From CALAED01 sp036378315 (GTDB taxonomy: Bacteria > Actinomycetota > Actinomycetes > Streptosporangiales > Streptosporangiaceae), in the NCBI GenBank assembly GCA_036378315.1, contig DASUWU010000177.1, positions 1 through 64,000 on the forward strand: a stretch of DNA of 64,000 bases, in the 5' to 3' direction. The first letter of the stretch is position 1; each line of letters starts with the position of its first letter. The notes below the pieces were generated by a model, which was given only the letters and a program-made list of their open reading frames with translations, was not told where the DNA came from and made no database searches. Below are positions 49,450 through 59,401 of the stretch, piece by piece. The position numbers and the translations under genes were made by a program.

Positions 49450-49758
49450 ATGGCGGGACAGAAGATCCGCATCCGGCTCAAGGCCTACGACCATGAGGTC
49501 ATCGACACCTCGGCACGAAAGATCGTCGAGACGGTGACGCGCACGGGCGCCAAGGTCGCGGGCCCGGTGCCGCTGCCGACCGAGAAAAACGTGTACTGCG
49601 TCATCCGCTCGCCGCACAAGTACAAGGACTCGCGCGAGCATTTCGAGATGCGCACGCACAAGCGGCTGATCGACATCATCGATCCGACGCCCAAGACGGT
49701 CGACTCGCTCATGCGGCTCGACCTGCCGGCCGGTGTCGACATCGAGATCAAGCTCTAG
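49450..49758 (+). CDS. rpsJ: Ribosomal protein uS10
   Basis: 102 residues (MAGQKIRIRLKAYDHEVIDTSA). S10 is a 30S head protein and also NusE, the partner of NusG and NusB. VPLPTEKNVYCVIRSPHKYKDSREHFEMRTHKR is the core. First gene of the S10 operon, behind the hairpin leader. Confidence 0.98.
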   Translation: MAGQKIRIRLKAYDHEVIDTSARKIVETVTRTGAKVAGPVPLPTEKNVYCVIRSPHKYKDSREHFEMRTHKRLIDIIDPTPKTVDSLMRLDLPAGVDIEIKL

Positions 49759-49775
49759 TAGGGACGCGTCCAGCG

Positions 49776-50428
<653 letters not shown>

Positions 50429-50432
<4 letters not shown>

Positions 50433-51076
50433 CCGCAAAGATCGAGGTCGAGCTGCCGCCGGAGATCTTCGACGCCAAGGTCAACGTGCCGCTGATCCAC
50501 CAGGTGGTCGTGGCGCAGCTGGCCGCGGCCCGGCAGGGCACCCACGCGACCAAGACGCGCGGCGACGTCCGCGGCGGCGGCCGCAAGCCGTACCGGCAGA
50601 AGGGCACGGGCCGGGCCCGCCAGGGCTCGATCCGCGCCCCGCAGTTCGCCGGCGGTGGCACCGTGCACGGCCCGCAGCCGCGGTCGTACGCGCAGAAGAC
50701 CCCGCGCAAGATGAAGGCGGCCGCGTTGCGCGGCGCACTGTCCGACCGGGCCAGGCACGGCCGCCTGTTCGTGGTCGACCGGCTGATCGAGGGCGACACG
50801 CCCAAGACCAAGACGGCGCTTGGTGCGCTGCGCGAGGTCCTGGACGGCGTCGCCTTCACGGTCAAGCGGGTCCTGGTGGTCCTCGACCGCGAGGACGAGG
50901 TGACCTGGCGCAGCCTGCGCAACGAGCCGAGCATCCACCTGCTCGTGGCCGGCCAGCTCAACACCTACGACGTGCTGTGCAGTGACGTCGTGGTGTTCAC
51001 CGAGCCGGGCTACCGCGAGTTCCTGGACCACGCGAGCAAGGGCAAGCGAGGGGGCTCGGATGAACAAGATCAGTGA
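50429..51076 (+). CDS. rplD: Ribosomal protein uL4
   Basis: 215 residues from a GTG overlapping the rplC stop (GTGA). L4 lines the exit tunnel; its long loop RGGGRKPYRQKGTGRARQG is where macrolide-resistance changes arise and looks normal. L4 represses the S10 operon in E. coli; whether it does so here is unknown. rplW starts inside its last 17 bases. Confidence 0.97.
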
Positions 51077-51359
51077 CCCGCGGGACATCCTCATCGCGCC
51101 GGTGGTCTCGGAGAAGAGCTACGGGCTGCTCGACGAAGGCAAGTACACCTTCATCGTCCGGCCCGACGCCAACAAGACCCAGATCAAGCAGGCCGTCGAG
51201 GAGGTGTTCAACGTGAAGGTGCGCAGCGTCAACACGTTGAACCGCCCGGGCAAGCGCAAGCGCACACGGTTCGGCTACGGCCGGCGCAAGGACACCAAGC
51301 GCGCCATCGTGAGCCTGGCCGAGGGCGAGCGGATCGACATATTCGGCGGCGCGGGCTGA
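51060..51359 (+). CDS. rplW: Ribosomal protein uL23
   Basis: 99 residues. L23 sits at the tunnel exit and docks trigger factor and SRP. PRDILIAPVVSEKSYGLLDEGKYTFIV and VRSVNTLNRPGKRKRTRFGYGRR are typical. The ATG lies 17 bases inside rplD, a conserved translational coupling. Confidence 0.97.
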   Translation: MNKISDPRDILIAPVVSEKSYGLLDEGKYTFIVRPDANKTQIKQAVEEVFNVKVRSVNTLNRPGKRKRTRFGYGRRKDTKRAIVSLAEGERIDIFGGAG

Positions 51360-51400
51360 CCTGGCCGGCCCGCCGATCAGACAAGGGATGAACGAAAAAG

Positions 51401-52234
51401 ATGGGCATCCGTAAGTACAAGCCGACGACGCCGGGCCGTCGCGGGGCGAGCGTGGCCGACTTCGTCGAGGTCACTCGCAGCGAGCCCGAGAAGTCGTTGC
51501 TGCGCCCGCTCCCCAAGAAGGGCGGCCGCAACAACCACGGCCGCATCACCACGCGGCACCAGGGCGGCGGCCACAAGCGCGCCTACCGGATCATCGACTT
51601 CCGGCGGGCCGACAAGGACGGCGTCCCGGCCAAGGTCGCGCACATCGAGTACGACCCGAACCGGACGGCGCGCATCGCGCTGCTGCACTACGCGGACGGC
51701 GAGAAGCGCTACATCCTGTGCCCGAACGGGCTGCACCAGGGCGACCGGGTGGAGAACGGCCCGTCCTCGGACATCAAGCCGGGCAACTGCCTGCCGATCC
51801 GCAACATCCCGACCGGTACCGTGCTGCACGCGATCGAGCTGCGGCCGGGCGGCGGAGCGAAGATCGCCCGGTCCGCCGGCGCGGGCGTCCAGCTGCTCGC
51901 CAAGGAGGGCAAGTACGCCACGCTGCGCATGCCGTCCGGCGAGATGCGCATGGTCGACGTCCGCTGCCGCGCCACGGTCGGTGAGGTCGGCAACGCCGAG
52001 CAGGGCAACATCAACTGGGGCAAGGCCGGGCGCAACCGCTGGCGGGGCAAGCGCCCGAGCGTCCGCGGCGTCGCCATGAACCCGGTCGACCACCCGCACG
52101 GCGGTGGCGAGGGCAAGACGTCAGGCGGCCGGCACCCGGTCAACCCGAAGGGCAAGAAGGAAGGCCGCACCCGCAAGGCGCACAAGCCTTCCGACCGGCT
52201 CATCGTCCGTCGTCGCAGCAAGAAGAAGCGGTAG
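51401..52234 (+). CDS. rplB: Ribosomal protein uL2
   Basis: 277 residues. L2 is needed for subunit joining and peptidyl-transferase function. GRNNHGRITTRHQGGGHKRAYR at the start and the catalytic-region GVAMNPVDHPHGGGEGKTSGGRHPV near the end include the essential His. Forty-one bases after rplW. Confidence 0.98.
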   Translation: MGIRKYKPTTPGRRGASVADFVEVTRSEPEKSLLRPLPKKGGRNNHGRITTRHQGGGHKRAYRIIDFRRADKDGVPAKVAHIEYDPNRTARIALLHYADGEKRYILCPNGLHQGDRVENGPSSDIKPGNCLPIRNIPTGTVLHAIELRPGGGAKIARSAGAGVQLLAKEGKYATLRMPSGEMRMVDVRCRATVGEVGNAEQGNINWGKAGRNRWRGKRPSVRGVAMNPVDHPHGGGEGKTSGGRHPVNPKGKKEGRTRKAHKPSDRLIVRRRSKKKR

Positions 52235-52246
52235 GAGCAGCAGGTC

Positions 52247-52528
52247 ATGCCACGTAGCCTTAAGAAGGGCCCGTTCGTGGACGACCACCTGATGAAGAAG
52301 GTGGACGACCAGAACGAGAAGGGCACCAAGAACGTCATCAAGACGTGGTCGCGGCGCTCCATGATCGTGCCGGACATGATCGGTCACACGATCGCCGTGC
52401 ACGACGGCCGCAAGCACGTTCCGGTGTTCATCACCGACGCCATGGTCGGTCACAAGCTGGGCGAGTTCGCCCCGACGCGGACCTTCCGTGGTCACGTCAA
52501 GGACGACCGCCGCAGCAGGCGCGGCTAG
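52247..52528 (+). CDS. rpsS: Ribosomal protein uS19
   Basis: 93 residues (MPRSLKKGPFVDDHLMKKV). S19 forms a head heterodimer with S13 and touches the A-site finger. GHTIAVHDGRKHVPVFITDAMVGHKLGEF is the conserved core. Behind AGGAGCAGG, 12 bases after rplB. Confidence 0.98.
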   Translation: MPRSLKKGPFVDDHLMKKVDDQNEKGTKNVIKTWSRRSMIVPDMIGHTIAVHDGRKHVPVFITDAMVGHKLGEFAPTRTFRGHVKDDRRSRRG

Positions 52529-52569
52529 CGCCGCCCGGTAACCGAGCAGAGCAGAGAGAGGGAACAGCG

Positions 52570-52985
52570 ATGGAAGCCAGGGCCCAGGCGCGGTATATCC
52601 GCGTCACGCCCAGGAAGGCCCGCCGCGTGGTGGACCTCATCCGCGGTCTGCCGGCCGCGGAGGCGCAGGCGGTGCTGCGGTTCGCCCCCCAGGCTGCGAG
52701 CGGGCCGGTGGGCAAGGTGCTCGCCAGCGCCATCGCCAACGCCGAGCACAACAACCAGCTCGACCCGGGCACGCTCGTCGTCAGCCGGGCGTACGTGGAC
52801 GAGGGGCCGACGCTCAAGCGGTTCCGCCCACGCGCGCAGGGCCGGGCGTACCGCGTCAACAAGCGCACCAGTCACATCACCGTGATCGTGGAGTCGCGTC
52901 CCGACGAGGTCGAGGCGCCGCGTCGCGGCGGCCGGGCCGGCGGTCGCGCCGGTGCCGGCACCAAGCAGACGAGGAGGACCCGATA

Positions 52986-52986
<1 letters not shown>
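52570..52986 (+). CDS. rplV: Ribosomal protein uL22
   Basis: 138 residues, longer than the 110 of E. coli because of a basic Arg/Gly/Ala tail (about 25 residues). L22 spans the large subunit, its beta-hairpin lining the exit tunnel (LKRFRPRAQGRAYRVNKRTSHITV). Its TAG shares a base with the rpsC GTG. Confidence 0.97.
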
Positions 52987-53861
<875 letters not shown>

Positions 53862-53867
53862 CCGACC

Positions 53868-54281
53868 ATGCTGATCCCTCGCAAGGTCAAGCATCGCAAG
53901 CAGCACCATCCGAAGCGCGGCGGTATGGCCAAGGGCGGGACGAAGGTGGCCTTCGGCGAGTACGGCATCCAGGCCGTCGAGGGCGCCTACGTCACCAACC
54001 GCCAGATCGAGGCGGCCCGTATCGCGATGACCCGGCACATCAAGCGCGGCGGCAAGGTGTGGATCAACATCTTCCCCGACCGCCCGCTGACCAAGAAGCC
54101 GGCGGAGACGCGGATGGGGTCCGGCAAGGGTTCGCCCGAGTGGTGGGTCGCCAACGTCAAGCGCGGCCGCGTCATGTTCGAGCTGTCCTACCCGAACGAG
54201 CAGGTGGCCAGGCAGGCGCTGCAGCGGGCGATCCACAAGCTCCCCATGAAGTGCAAGATCGTGAAGCGCGAGGGTGGGTGA
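53868..54281 (+). CDS. rplP: Ribosomal protein uL16
   Basis: 137 residues (MLIPRKVKHRKQHHPKR). L16 positions A-site tRNA in the 50S. WINIFPDRPLTKKPAETRMGSGKG is the conserved block, including the Arg that other bacteria hydroxylate. Six bases after rpsC, three before rpmC. Confidence 0.98.
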   Translation: MLIPRKVKHRKQHHPKRGGMAKGGTKVAFGEYGIQAVEGAYVTNRQIEAARIAMTRHIKRGGKVWINIFPDRPLTKKPAETRMGSGKGSPEWWVANVKRGRVMFELSYPNEQVARQALQRAIHKLPMKCKIVKREGG

Positions 54282-54284
54282 GTC

Positions 54285-54584
54285 ATGGCCAAGGGACTGA
54301 CCGCCGAGGATCTGCGGACCCAGCCGGAGCAGGAGCTGATCACCAAGCTGAAGGAGGCCAAGGAGGAGCTGTTCAACCTCCGCTTCCAGGCGGCGACGGG
54401 TCAGCTCGAAAGCCACGGGCGGCTGCGGGCCGTGAAGCGGGAGATCGCCCGCATCTACACGGTCATGCGCGAGCGTGAGCTCGGCATCATCCAGTTCGTC
54501 GAGGAGGCGGCTCCGGCGGCGGCGGACGACGAGGAAGCCGCCGAAGAGACCGCCGAGGAGACCGCGGAGCGAAACGATGGCTGA
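54285..54584 (+). CDS. rpmC: Ribosomal protein uL29 with acidic tail
   Basis: 99 residues; the family norm is about 63-75. The two-helix L29 body is clear (DLRTQPEQELITKLKEAKEELFNLRFQ, GRLRAVKREIARIYTVMRERE). The last 30 residues are Ala/Glu/Asp (AADDEEAAEETAEETAE). L29 borders the tunnel exit with L23. The tail-coding DNA overlaps the rpsQ start by eight bases. Confidence 0.96.
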   Translation: MAKGLTAEDLRTQPEQELITKLKEAKEELFNLRFQAATGQLESHGRLRAVKREIARIYTVMRERELGIIQFVEEAAPAAADDEEAAEETAEETAERNDG

Positions 54585-54876
54585 CCAGCAGCAACAGACG
54601 CAGCGACCGCAGCGGCGGGAGAAGCCGCGGGGCAAGCGCAAGGTGCGCGAGGGCCTCGTCGTCAGCGACAAGATGGACAAGACCGTCGTCGTCGCCGTCG
54701 AGGACCGCGTCAAGCACGCCCTTTACGGCAAGATCATCCGCCGTACGACGAAGTACAAGGTTCACGACGAGCGCAACGAGTGCGGCGTCGGCGACCGGGT
54801 CAGGCTGATGGAGACCAGGCCGCTGTCGGCGACGAAGCGCTGGCGCGTCGTCGAGGTCCTCGAGAAGGCCAAGTAG
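54577..54876 (+). CDS. rpsQ: Ribosomal protein uS17
   Basis: 99 residues. S17 is a primary 16S-binding protein of OB fold: REGLVVSDKMDKTVVVAVED, HALYGKIIRRTTKYKVHDE, VRLMETRPLSATKRWRVVEV. About 20 Gln/Arg-rich residues extend the N-terminus. Starts within rpmC. Confidence 0.97.
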   Translation: MADQQQQTQRPQRREKPRGKRKVREGLVVSDKMDKTVVVAVEDRVKHALYGKIIRRTTKYKVHDERNECGVGDRVRLMETRPLSATKRWRVVEVLEKAK

Positions 54877-54951
54877 GCCTTCCGACATGTTCATGACGGT
54901 TCCGCCAGGCTCTCCATCCCGAGAGAACCGGCGTGACGAACAGGAGTAGAC

Positions 54952-55320
54952 GTGATTCAGCAGGAGTCGCGACTCAAGGTCGCCGACAACACGGGTGCGA
55001 AGGAGATCCTGTGCATCCGCGTGCTCGGCGGCTCGGGTCGGCGCTACGCGGGAATCGGCGACGTGATCGTCGCGACGGTGAAGGACGCGCTGCCCAACGC
55101 CGGTGTGAAGAAGGGCGACGTCGTCAGGGCGGTCGTGGTGCGCACCCGCAAGGAGCGCCGCCGCGCCGACGGCTCCTACATCCGCTTCGACGAGAACGCC
55201 GCCGTGCTGATCAGGGACGGCGGTGACCCGCGCGGGACGCGCATCTTCGGTCCTGTGGGCCGGGAGCTGCGCGAGAAGAGGTTCATGCGGATCATCTCGC
55301 TCGCGCCGGAGGTGCTGTGA
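54952..55320 (+). CDS. rplN: Ribosomal protein uL14
   Basis: 122 residues from a GTG (VIQQESRLKVADNTGAKEILCIRVLGG). L14 forms an intersubunit bridge with 16S helix 44. FDENAAVLIRDGGDPRGTRIFGPV is diagnostic. Seventy-five bases after rpsQ; its stop overlaps the rplX ATG by one base. Confidence 0.98.
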   Translation: MIQQESRLKVADNTGAKEILCIRVLGGSGRRYAGIGDVIVATVKDALPNAGVKKGDVVRAVVVRTRKERRRADGSYIRFDENAAVLIRDGGDPRGTRIFGPVGRELREKRFMRIISLAPEVL

Positions 55321-55634
55321 TGAAGATCAAAAAAGGTGATGAGGTCGTGGTCATCGCCGGCAAGGACAAGGGCGCGACCGGCCGGGTCATCTCCGTCGAC
55401 CCGCGCCGCGACCGGGTCACCGTCGAAGGCGTGAACCTCATCAAGAAGAACACCAAAGAGAACAACCAGGGCCCGCGCGGCGCCAAGCAGGGCGGGATCA
55501 TCACCCAGGAGGCGCCGCTGCACATCAGCAACGTGATGCTGGTGGACGGCAAGCAGCCGACCCGGGTGGGTTACAAGACCAAGGAAGACGGCACGAAGGT
55601 TCGCATCTCGCGCCGCACCGGCAAGGAAATCTGA
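55320..55634 (+). CDS. rplX: Ribosomal protein uL24
   Basis: 104 residues from the ATG in TGATG (MKIKKGDEVVVIAGKDKGATGRV, a KOW motif). L24 is an early assembly initiator of the 50S. The ATG is preferred to the GTG just before it because of the conserved MKIKKGD start. One-base overlaps on both sides. Confidence 0.97.
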   Translation: MKIKKGDEVVVIAGKDKGATGRVISVDPRRDRVTVEGVNLIKKNTKENNQGPRGAKQGGIITQEAPLHISNVMLVDGKQPTRVGYKTKEDGTKVRISRRTGKEI

Positions 55635-56239
55635 TGGCCACCAAGACGTCTGCCGAACGTACGGACGCCGCCGCCGGCGGCCAGGACGCGACTCCGCCGC
55701 CGCGGCTGAAGCTGCGTTACAAGGAGGAGATCCGGTCCGCGCTGCGCGACCAGTTCGGCTACGGCAACGTGATGCAGGTGCCCACGCTGACCAAGATCGT
55801 GGTCAACATGGGGATCGGCGAGGCGGCCCGTGACGCCAAGCTGATCGAGGGCGCGGTCCGCGACCTCACCGCGATCACCGGGCAGAAGCCGGCGGTGAAC
55901 CGGGCGAAGAAGTCGATCGCGCAGTTCAAGCTGCGCGCCGGCATGCCGATCGGGGCGAACGTCACCCTCCGCGGCGACCGGATGTGGGAGTTCCTCGACC
56001 GGCTGCTGTCCCTGGCGCTGCCGCGCATCCGCGACTTCCGCGGCCTGTCGCCCAAGCAGTTCGACGGCCACGGCAACTACACGTTCGGGCTGACCGAGCA
56101 GGTCGTGTTCCACGAGGTCAACCCCGACAGGATCGACCGCCAGCGGGGCATGGACATCACGATCGTCACGACCGCGACGACCGACGAAGAGGGCCGCGCG
56201 CTGCTGCAGCGCCTGGGCTTCCCGTTCAAAGAGAACTAG
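55634..56239 (+). CDS. rplE: Ribosomal protein uL5
   Basis: 201 residues against about 180 usual; the extra is a Thr/Ala-rich N-terminus. L5 binds 5S rRNA and P-site tRNA. KIVVNMGIGEAARDAKLIEGAV, GQKPAVNRAKKSIAQFKLR and RDFRGLSPKQFDGHGNYTFGLTEQ are conserved. Coupled to rplX by TGATG. Confidence 0.97.
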   Translation: MATKTSAERTDAAAGGQDATPPPRLKLRYKEEIRSALRDQFGYGNVMQVPTLTKIVVNMGIGEAARDAKLIEGAVRDLTAITGQKPAVNRAKKSIAQFKLRAGMPIGANVTLRGDRMWEFLDRLLSLALPRIRDFRGLSPKQFDGHGNYTFGLTEQVVFHEVNPDRIDRQRGMDITIVTTATTDEEGRALLQRLGFPFKEN

Positions 56240-56302
56240 CCGTGGCAGCCGTCTCGCGGCGGCTGGGGATCCTAACAAAGAGAACTGAGAGAGATCTGAG
56301 CG

Positions 56303-56488
56303 ATGGCGAAGAAGGCATTGATCGCCAAGGCGGCTCGGAAGCCGAAGTTCGCGGTGCGCGCCTACACCCGGTGCTCGCGTTGCGGCCGGCCGCGTTCCGT
56401 CTACCGCAAGTTCGGCCTGTGCCGGATCTGCTTGCGGGAGATGGCGCACCGAGGCGAGCTGCCCGGCATCACCAAATCGAGCTGGTAA
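56303..56488 (+). CDS. rpsN: Ribosomal protein uS14, zinc-binding type Z
   Basis: 61 residues, the short zinc form: CSRCGRPRSVYRKFGLCRIC has two CxxC pairs. S14 sits in the 30S head. With C+ L33 and L36 in this window, the cell carries its zinc-replete ribosomal set here. Sixty-three bases after rplE. Confidence 0.98.
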   Translation: MAKKALIAKAARKPKFAVRAYTRCSRCGRPRSVYRKFGLCRICLREMAHRGELPGITKSSW

Positions 56489-56566
56489 CCAGTAAATGAC
56501 ACGCCGTAGGTCCCCGGTGGCCGGCACGGCCACAGGGAAACCGCGGTGAGGAGGGGCCAGTAGGCC

Positions 56567-56965
56567 ATGACGATGACCGATCCGATCGCAGACATGTTGA
56601 CTCGTCTGCGGAACGCGAACTCGGCGTACCACGACAGCGTGAGCATGCCGTACTCGAAGATCAAGGCGCACATCGCCGAGATCCTCCAGCAGGAGGGCTA
56701 CATCACGGGCTGGCATGTGGAGGACGCCAAGGTGGGGCGGGACCTCGTGATCGACCTGAAGTTCGGGCCGACGCGCGAGCGTTCCATCGCCGGCCTGAAG
56801 CGCGTGTCCAAGCCCGGTCTGCGGGTGTACGCGAAGAAGGACAACCTGCCGAAGGTCCTGGGCGGTCTCGGCGTCGCGATCATCTCGACGTCGTCCGGTC
56901 TGATGACCGACAGGCAGGCCGGCAAGCGCGGCGTGGGCGGGGAAGTCCTCGCCTACGTCTGGTAG
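56567..56965 (+). CDS. rpsH: Ribosomal protein uS8
   Basis: 132 residues (MTMTDPIADMLTRLRNANSAYH). S8 is a primary 16S binder and represses the spc operon in E. coli. LPKVLGGLGVAIISTSSGLMTDRQAGKRGVGGEVLAYVW is the conserved C-terminus. ATG 56567 or 56573 could be the start. Sixteen bases before rplF. Confidence 0.97.
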   Translation: MTMTDPIADMLTRLRNANSAYHDSVSMPYSKIKAHIAEILQQEGYITGWHVEDAKVGRDLVIDLKFGPTRERSIAGLKRVSKPGLRVYAKKDNLPKVLGGLGVAIISTSSGLMTDRQAGKRGVGGEVLAYVW

Positions 56966-56981
56966 GGGAGGGGACAACAGC

Positions 56982-57518
56982 ATGTCGCGCATCGGACGGC
57001 TGCCGATTCCCGTCCCCGGCGTCGTAGACGTACGGGTCGACGGGCGCAACGTCACCGTCAAGGGCCCCAAGGGCGAGCTGTCGCACACCGTGGCGGCGCC
57101 CATCGAGGTCAGCGTCGAGGACGGCACCATCACCGTGACCCGGCCGAACGACCAGAACACGGTGCGAGCGCTGCACGGCCTCACCCGGGCATTGATCAAC
57201 AACATGGTCGTCGGGGTGACCGACGGCTACCGGAAGACGCTCGAGATCGTCGGCGTCGGCTACCGGGTGCAGGCCAGGGGCAAGAACCTCGAGTTCTCCC
57301 TGGGCTACAGCCACCCGATCACGGTCGAGCCGCCGGACGGCATCACCTTCAACGTCGAGCGGCCCACGGTGTTCAGCGTCGAGGGCATCGACAAGCAGAA
57401 GGTGGGCGAGGTCGCGGCCAACATCCGCAAGCTGCGCAAGCCCGACCCGTACAAGGGCAAGGGTGTGCGCTACCAGGGCGAGCAGATCCGCCGCAAGGTC
57501 GGAAAGGCCGGTAAGTAG
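56982..57518 (+). CDS. rplF: Ribosomal protein uL6
   Basis: 178 residues (MSRIGRLPIPVPGVVDVRVDG). L6 lies by the sarcin-ricin loop. Two repeats of the same fold; the C-terminal PDPYKGKGVRYQGEQIRRKVGKAGK is diagnostic. Two bases before rplR. Confidence 0.98.
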   Translation: MSRIGRLPIPVPGVVDVRVDGRNVTVKGPKGELSHTVAAPIEVSVEDGTITVTRPNDQNTVRALHGLTRALINNMVVGVTDGYRKTLEIVGVGYRVQARGKNLEFSLGYSHPITVEPPDGITFNVERPTVFSVEGIDKQKVGEVAANIRKLRKPDPYKGKGVRYQGEQIRRKVGKAGK

Positions 57519-57520
57519 CC

Positions 57521-57913
57521 ATGAGAACCGCTGCCAGCAAGACCCAGCTCAGGAAGCGGGCGACGGGCCGGTCGGCGGCCCGGTCGCGGCGGCACCTGCG
57601 TGTCCGCAAGAAGGTGCTCGGCACTCCGGCGCGGCCCAGGCTGGTCGTCACCCGCTCGGCCAAGCACATGGTCGCCCAGGTGGTGGACGACACGGCGGGT
57701 CGTACGCTCGTGTCCGCGTCCACGATGGAGGCCGACCTGCGCGCCGAGTCGGGCGACAAGACCGACAAGTCGCGCCTGGTCGGCCGGCTCGTGGCGCAGC
57801 GGGCCAAGGAGGCCGGCATCGGCGCCGTGGTCTTCGACCGCGGTGGCTACCGGTACCACGGCCGGGTGGCCGCGCTCGCGGACGCCGCCCGGGAACAGGG
57901 CCTGGAGTTCTGA
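57521..57913 (+). CDS. rplR: Ribosomal protein uL18
   Basis: 130 residues. L18 carries 5S rRNA to the 50S. The basic N-terminus leads to RRHLRVRKKVLGTPARPRL, and VVFDRGGYRYHGRVAALADAAREQGLEF is the typical ending. Forty-nine bases before rpsE. Confidence 0.97.
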   Translation: MRTAASKTQLRKRATGRSAARSRRHLRVRKKVLGTPARPRLVVTRSAKHMVAQVVDDTAGRTLVSASTMEADLRAESGDKTDKSRLVGRLVAQRAKEAGIGAVVFDRGGYRYHGRVAALADAAREQGLEF

Positions 57914-57962
57914 TGATCACTAAGGCCCCGGCCCCGATGACTAACGAGAAGAGGAACCACTG

Positions 57963-58589
57963 ATGGCAGCTCCGCGCAGAGGCGGCGGTGCCCAGGGAGA
58001 CGGTCGGCGCGACCGCCGGGACGACGGCCGCCGCGGCGGCGCGGACAAGGGCACGTCGTACATCGAGCGCGTCGTGACGATCAACCGTGTCGCCAAGGTC
58101 GTCAAGGGCGGCCGGCGCTTCAGCTTCACCGCGCTGGTCGTCGTCGGCGACGGCAACGGCACGGTCGGCGTCGGCTACGGCAAGGCCAAGGAGGTGCCCG
58201 CGGCGATCGCCAAGGGCGTCGAGGAGGCCAAGAAGCACTTCTTCAAGGTGCCGCGGATCCAGGGCACGATCCCGCACGCCGTGCAGGGCGAGGAGGCCGC
58301 CGGCGTCGTGCTGCTCAAGCCGGCCAGCCCGGGTACCGGCGTCATCGCCGGCGGCCCGGTGCGCGCCGTCCTCGAGTGCGCCGGCATCCACGACGTGCTG
58401 TCGAAGTCGCTGGGATCGTCCAACGCGATCAACATCGTGCACGCGACGGTGGCCGCGCTCAAGCAGCTCAACCGGCCCGAGGAGATCGCGGCCAAGCGCG
58501 GGCTCCCGCTGGAGGACGTCGCGCCCGCCGCGATGCTGCGCGCCCGCGCCGCCGGCTCCGAGCCGCGGGCGGAGGTGGCCCAGTCGTGA
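57963..58589 (+). CDS. rpsE: Ribosomal protein uS5
   Basis: 208 residues. S5 guards decoding accuracy and mRNA entry. An Arg/Gly/Asp-rich N-terminus (RRGGGAQGDGRRDRRDDGRR) precedes the double-stranded-RNA-like fold (IERVVTINRVAKVVKGGRRFSFTALVVVGDGNGTVGVGYGKAKEVP). Overlaps rpmD by four bases (GTGA). Confidence 0.98.
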   Translation: MAAPRRGGGAQGDGRRDRRDDGRRGGADKGTSYIERVVTINRVAKVVKGGRRFSFTALVVVGDGNGTVGVGYGKAKEVPAAIAKGVEEAKKHFFKVPRIQGTIPHAVQGEEAAGVVLLKPASPGTGVIAGGPVRAVLECAGIHDVLSKSLGSSNAINIVHATVAALKQLNRPEEIAAKRGLPLEDVAPAAMLRARAAGSEPRAEVAQS

Positions 58590-58768
58590 GTAGGTTGAAG
58601 ATCACGCAGGTGAAGTCGCGGATCGGCAGCCGGCGGAACCAGCGCGACACGCTGCGGACGCTCGGCCTGCGCAAGATCGGGCAGAGCACGGTGCGCGAGG
58701 ACCGCCCCGAGATTCGCGGCATGATCCGGACGGTGGCCCATCTGGTCGCCGTCGAGGAGGTGGACTGA
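58586..58768 (+). CDS. rpmD: Ribosomal protein uL30
   Basis: 60 residues from a GTG overlapping the rpsE stop (VSRLKITQVKSRIGSRRNQRDTLRTLGLRKIGQS...). The length and the DTLRTLGLRKI block are standard L30. The longer open frame upstream runs through rpsE and is not used. Confidence 0.96.
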   Translation: MSRLKITQVKSRIGSRRNQRDTLRTLGLRKIGQSTVREDRPEIRGMIRTVAHLVAVEEVD

Positions 58769-58769
58769 G

Positions 58770-59219
58770 ATGGGTGACTCCCCGCTGAGGGTGCACCACC
58801 TGCGCCCGGCGTCGGGGGCTCACAAGGCCAAGCGGCGCAAGGGTCGCGGTGAGGGCTCGAAGGGCAAGACCGCGGGACGCGGCACCAAGGGGACGAAGGC
58901 CAGGGCGACCGTGCCCGCCGGCTTCGAGGGCGGCCAGATGCCGCTCATCAGGCGGGTGCCGAAGCTCAAGGGCTTCAAGAACAGGTTCCGGGTCGAGTAT
59001 CAGGTCGTGAACGTCGAAAGGCTCGGAGAGCTTTTTCCACAGGGCGGCCAGGTCACGCCGGAGGACCTGGCGGCGAGGGGCGCGGTGCGCGCCGGCCGTC
59101 CGGTCAAGGTGCTCGGCACCGGTGACATTTCGGTGGCGGTCCAGGTCAAGGCCCATGCCTTTTCCGGTTCGGCCAAAGACAAGATCGTCGCGGCTGGCGG
59201 ATCAGCGGAACAGTTGTGA
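58770..59219 (+). CDS. rplO: Ribosomal protein uL15
   Basis: 149 residues. L15 is a late 50S assembly protein: HHLRPASGAHKAKRRKGRGEGSKGKTAGRGTKG at the start, GFEGGQMPLIRRVPKLKGFKN, and the C-terminal VQVKAHAFSGSAKDKIVAAGG. One base after rpmD. A 182-base gap to secY follows. Confidence 0.98.
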   Translation: MGDSPLRVHHLRPASGAHKAKRRKGRGEGSKGKTAGRGTKGTKARATVPAGFEGGQMPLIRRVPKLKGFKNRFRVEYQVVNVERLGELFPQGGQVTPEDLAARGAVRAGRPVKVLGTGDISVAVQVKAHAFSGSAKDKIVAAGGSAEQL

Positions 59220-59401
59220 CTCGTGTGCCCACGGGGGTCGTCAAGGCGGGCTCCGTGGGCGGCCGCCGGACGCACGAGAGGGGCGGCGTTACCCGCCGGT
59301 CCTGTTAGAGTTCGACGGACGGCCGCCATCCGTGCGGTGGCCGCCGCATACCTACTAGCCTGGGCCGCAAACGGCCGTTTGTCGGGATTTGCGCAGGAGG
59401 A
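59220..59401 (+). promoter_or_regulatory. rplO-secY spacer with hairpin, palindrome and -10-like site
   Basis: The hairpin CGGCCGCC/GGTGGCCG (59320-59343, one G-U pair) is followed by a -10-like TAGCCT (59356-59361) without a clear -35, then the perfect 14-mer palindrome CAAACGGCCGTTTG (59368-59381). GCAGGAGG lies just before the secY ATG. It may end the first spc segment and start a secY-adk-map unit. Confidence 0.4.
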
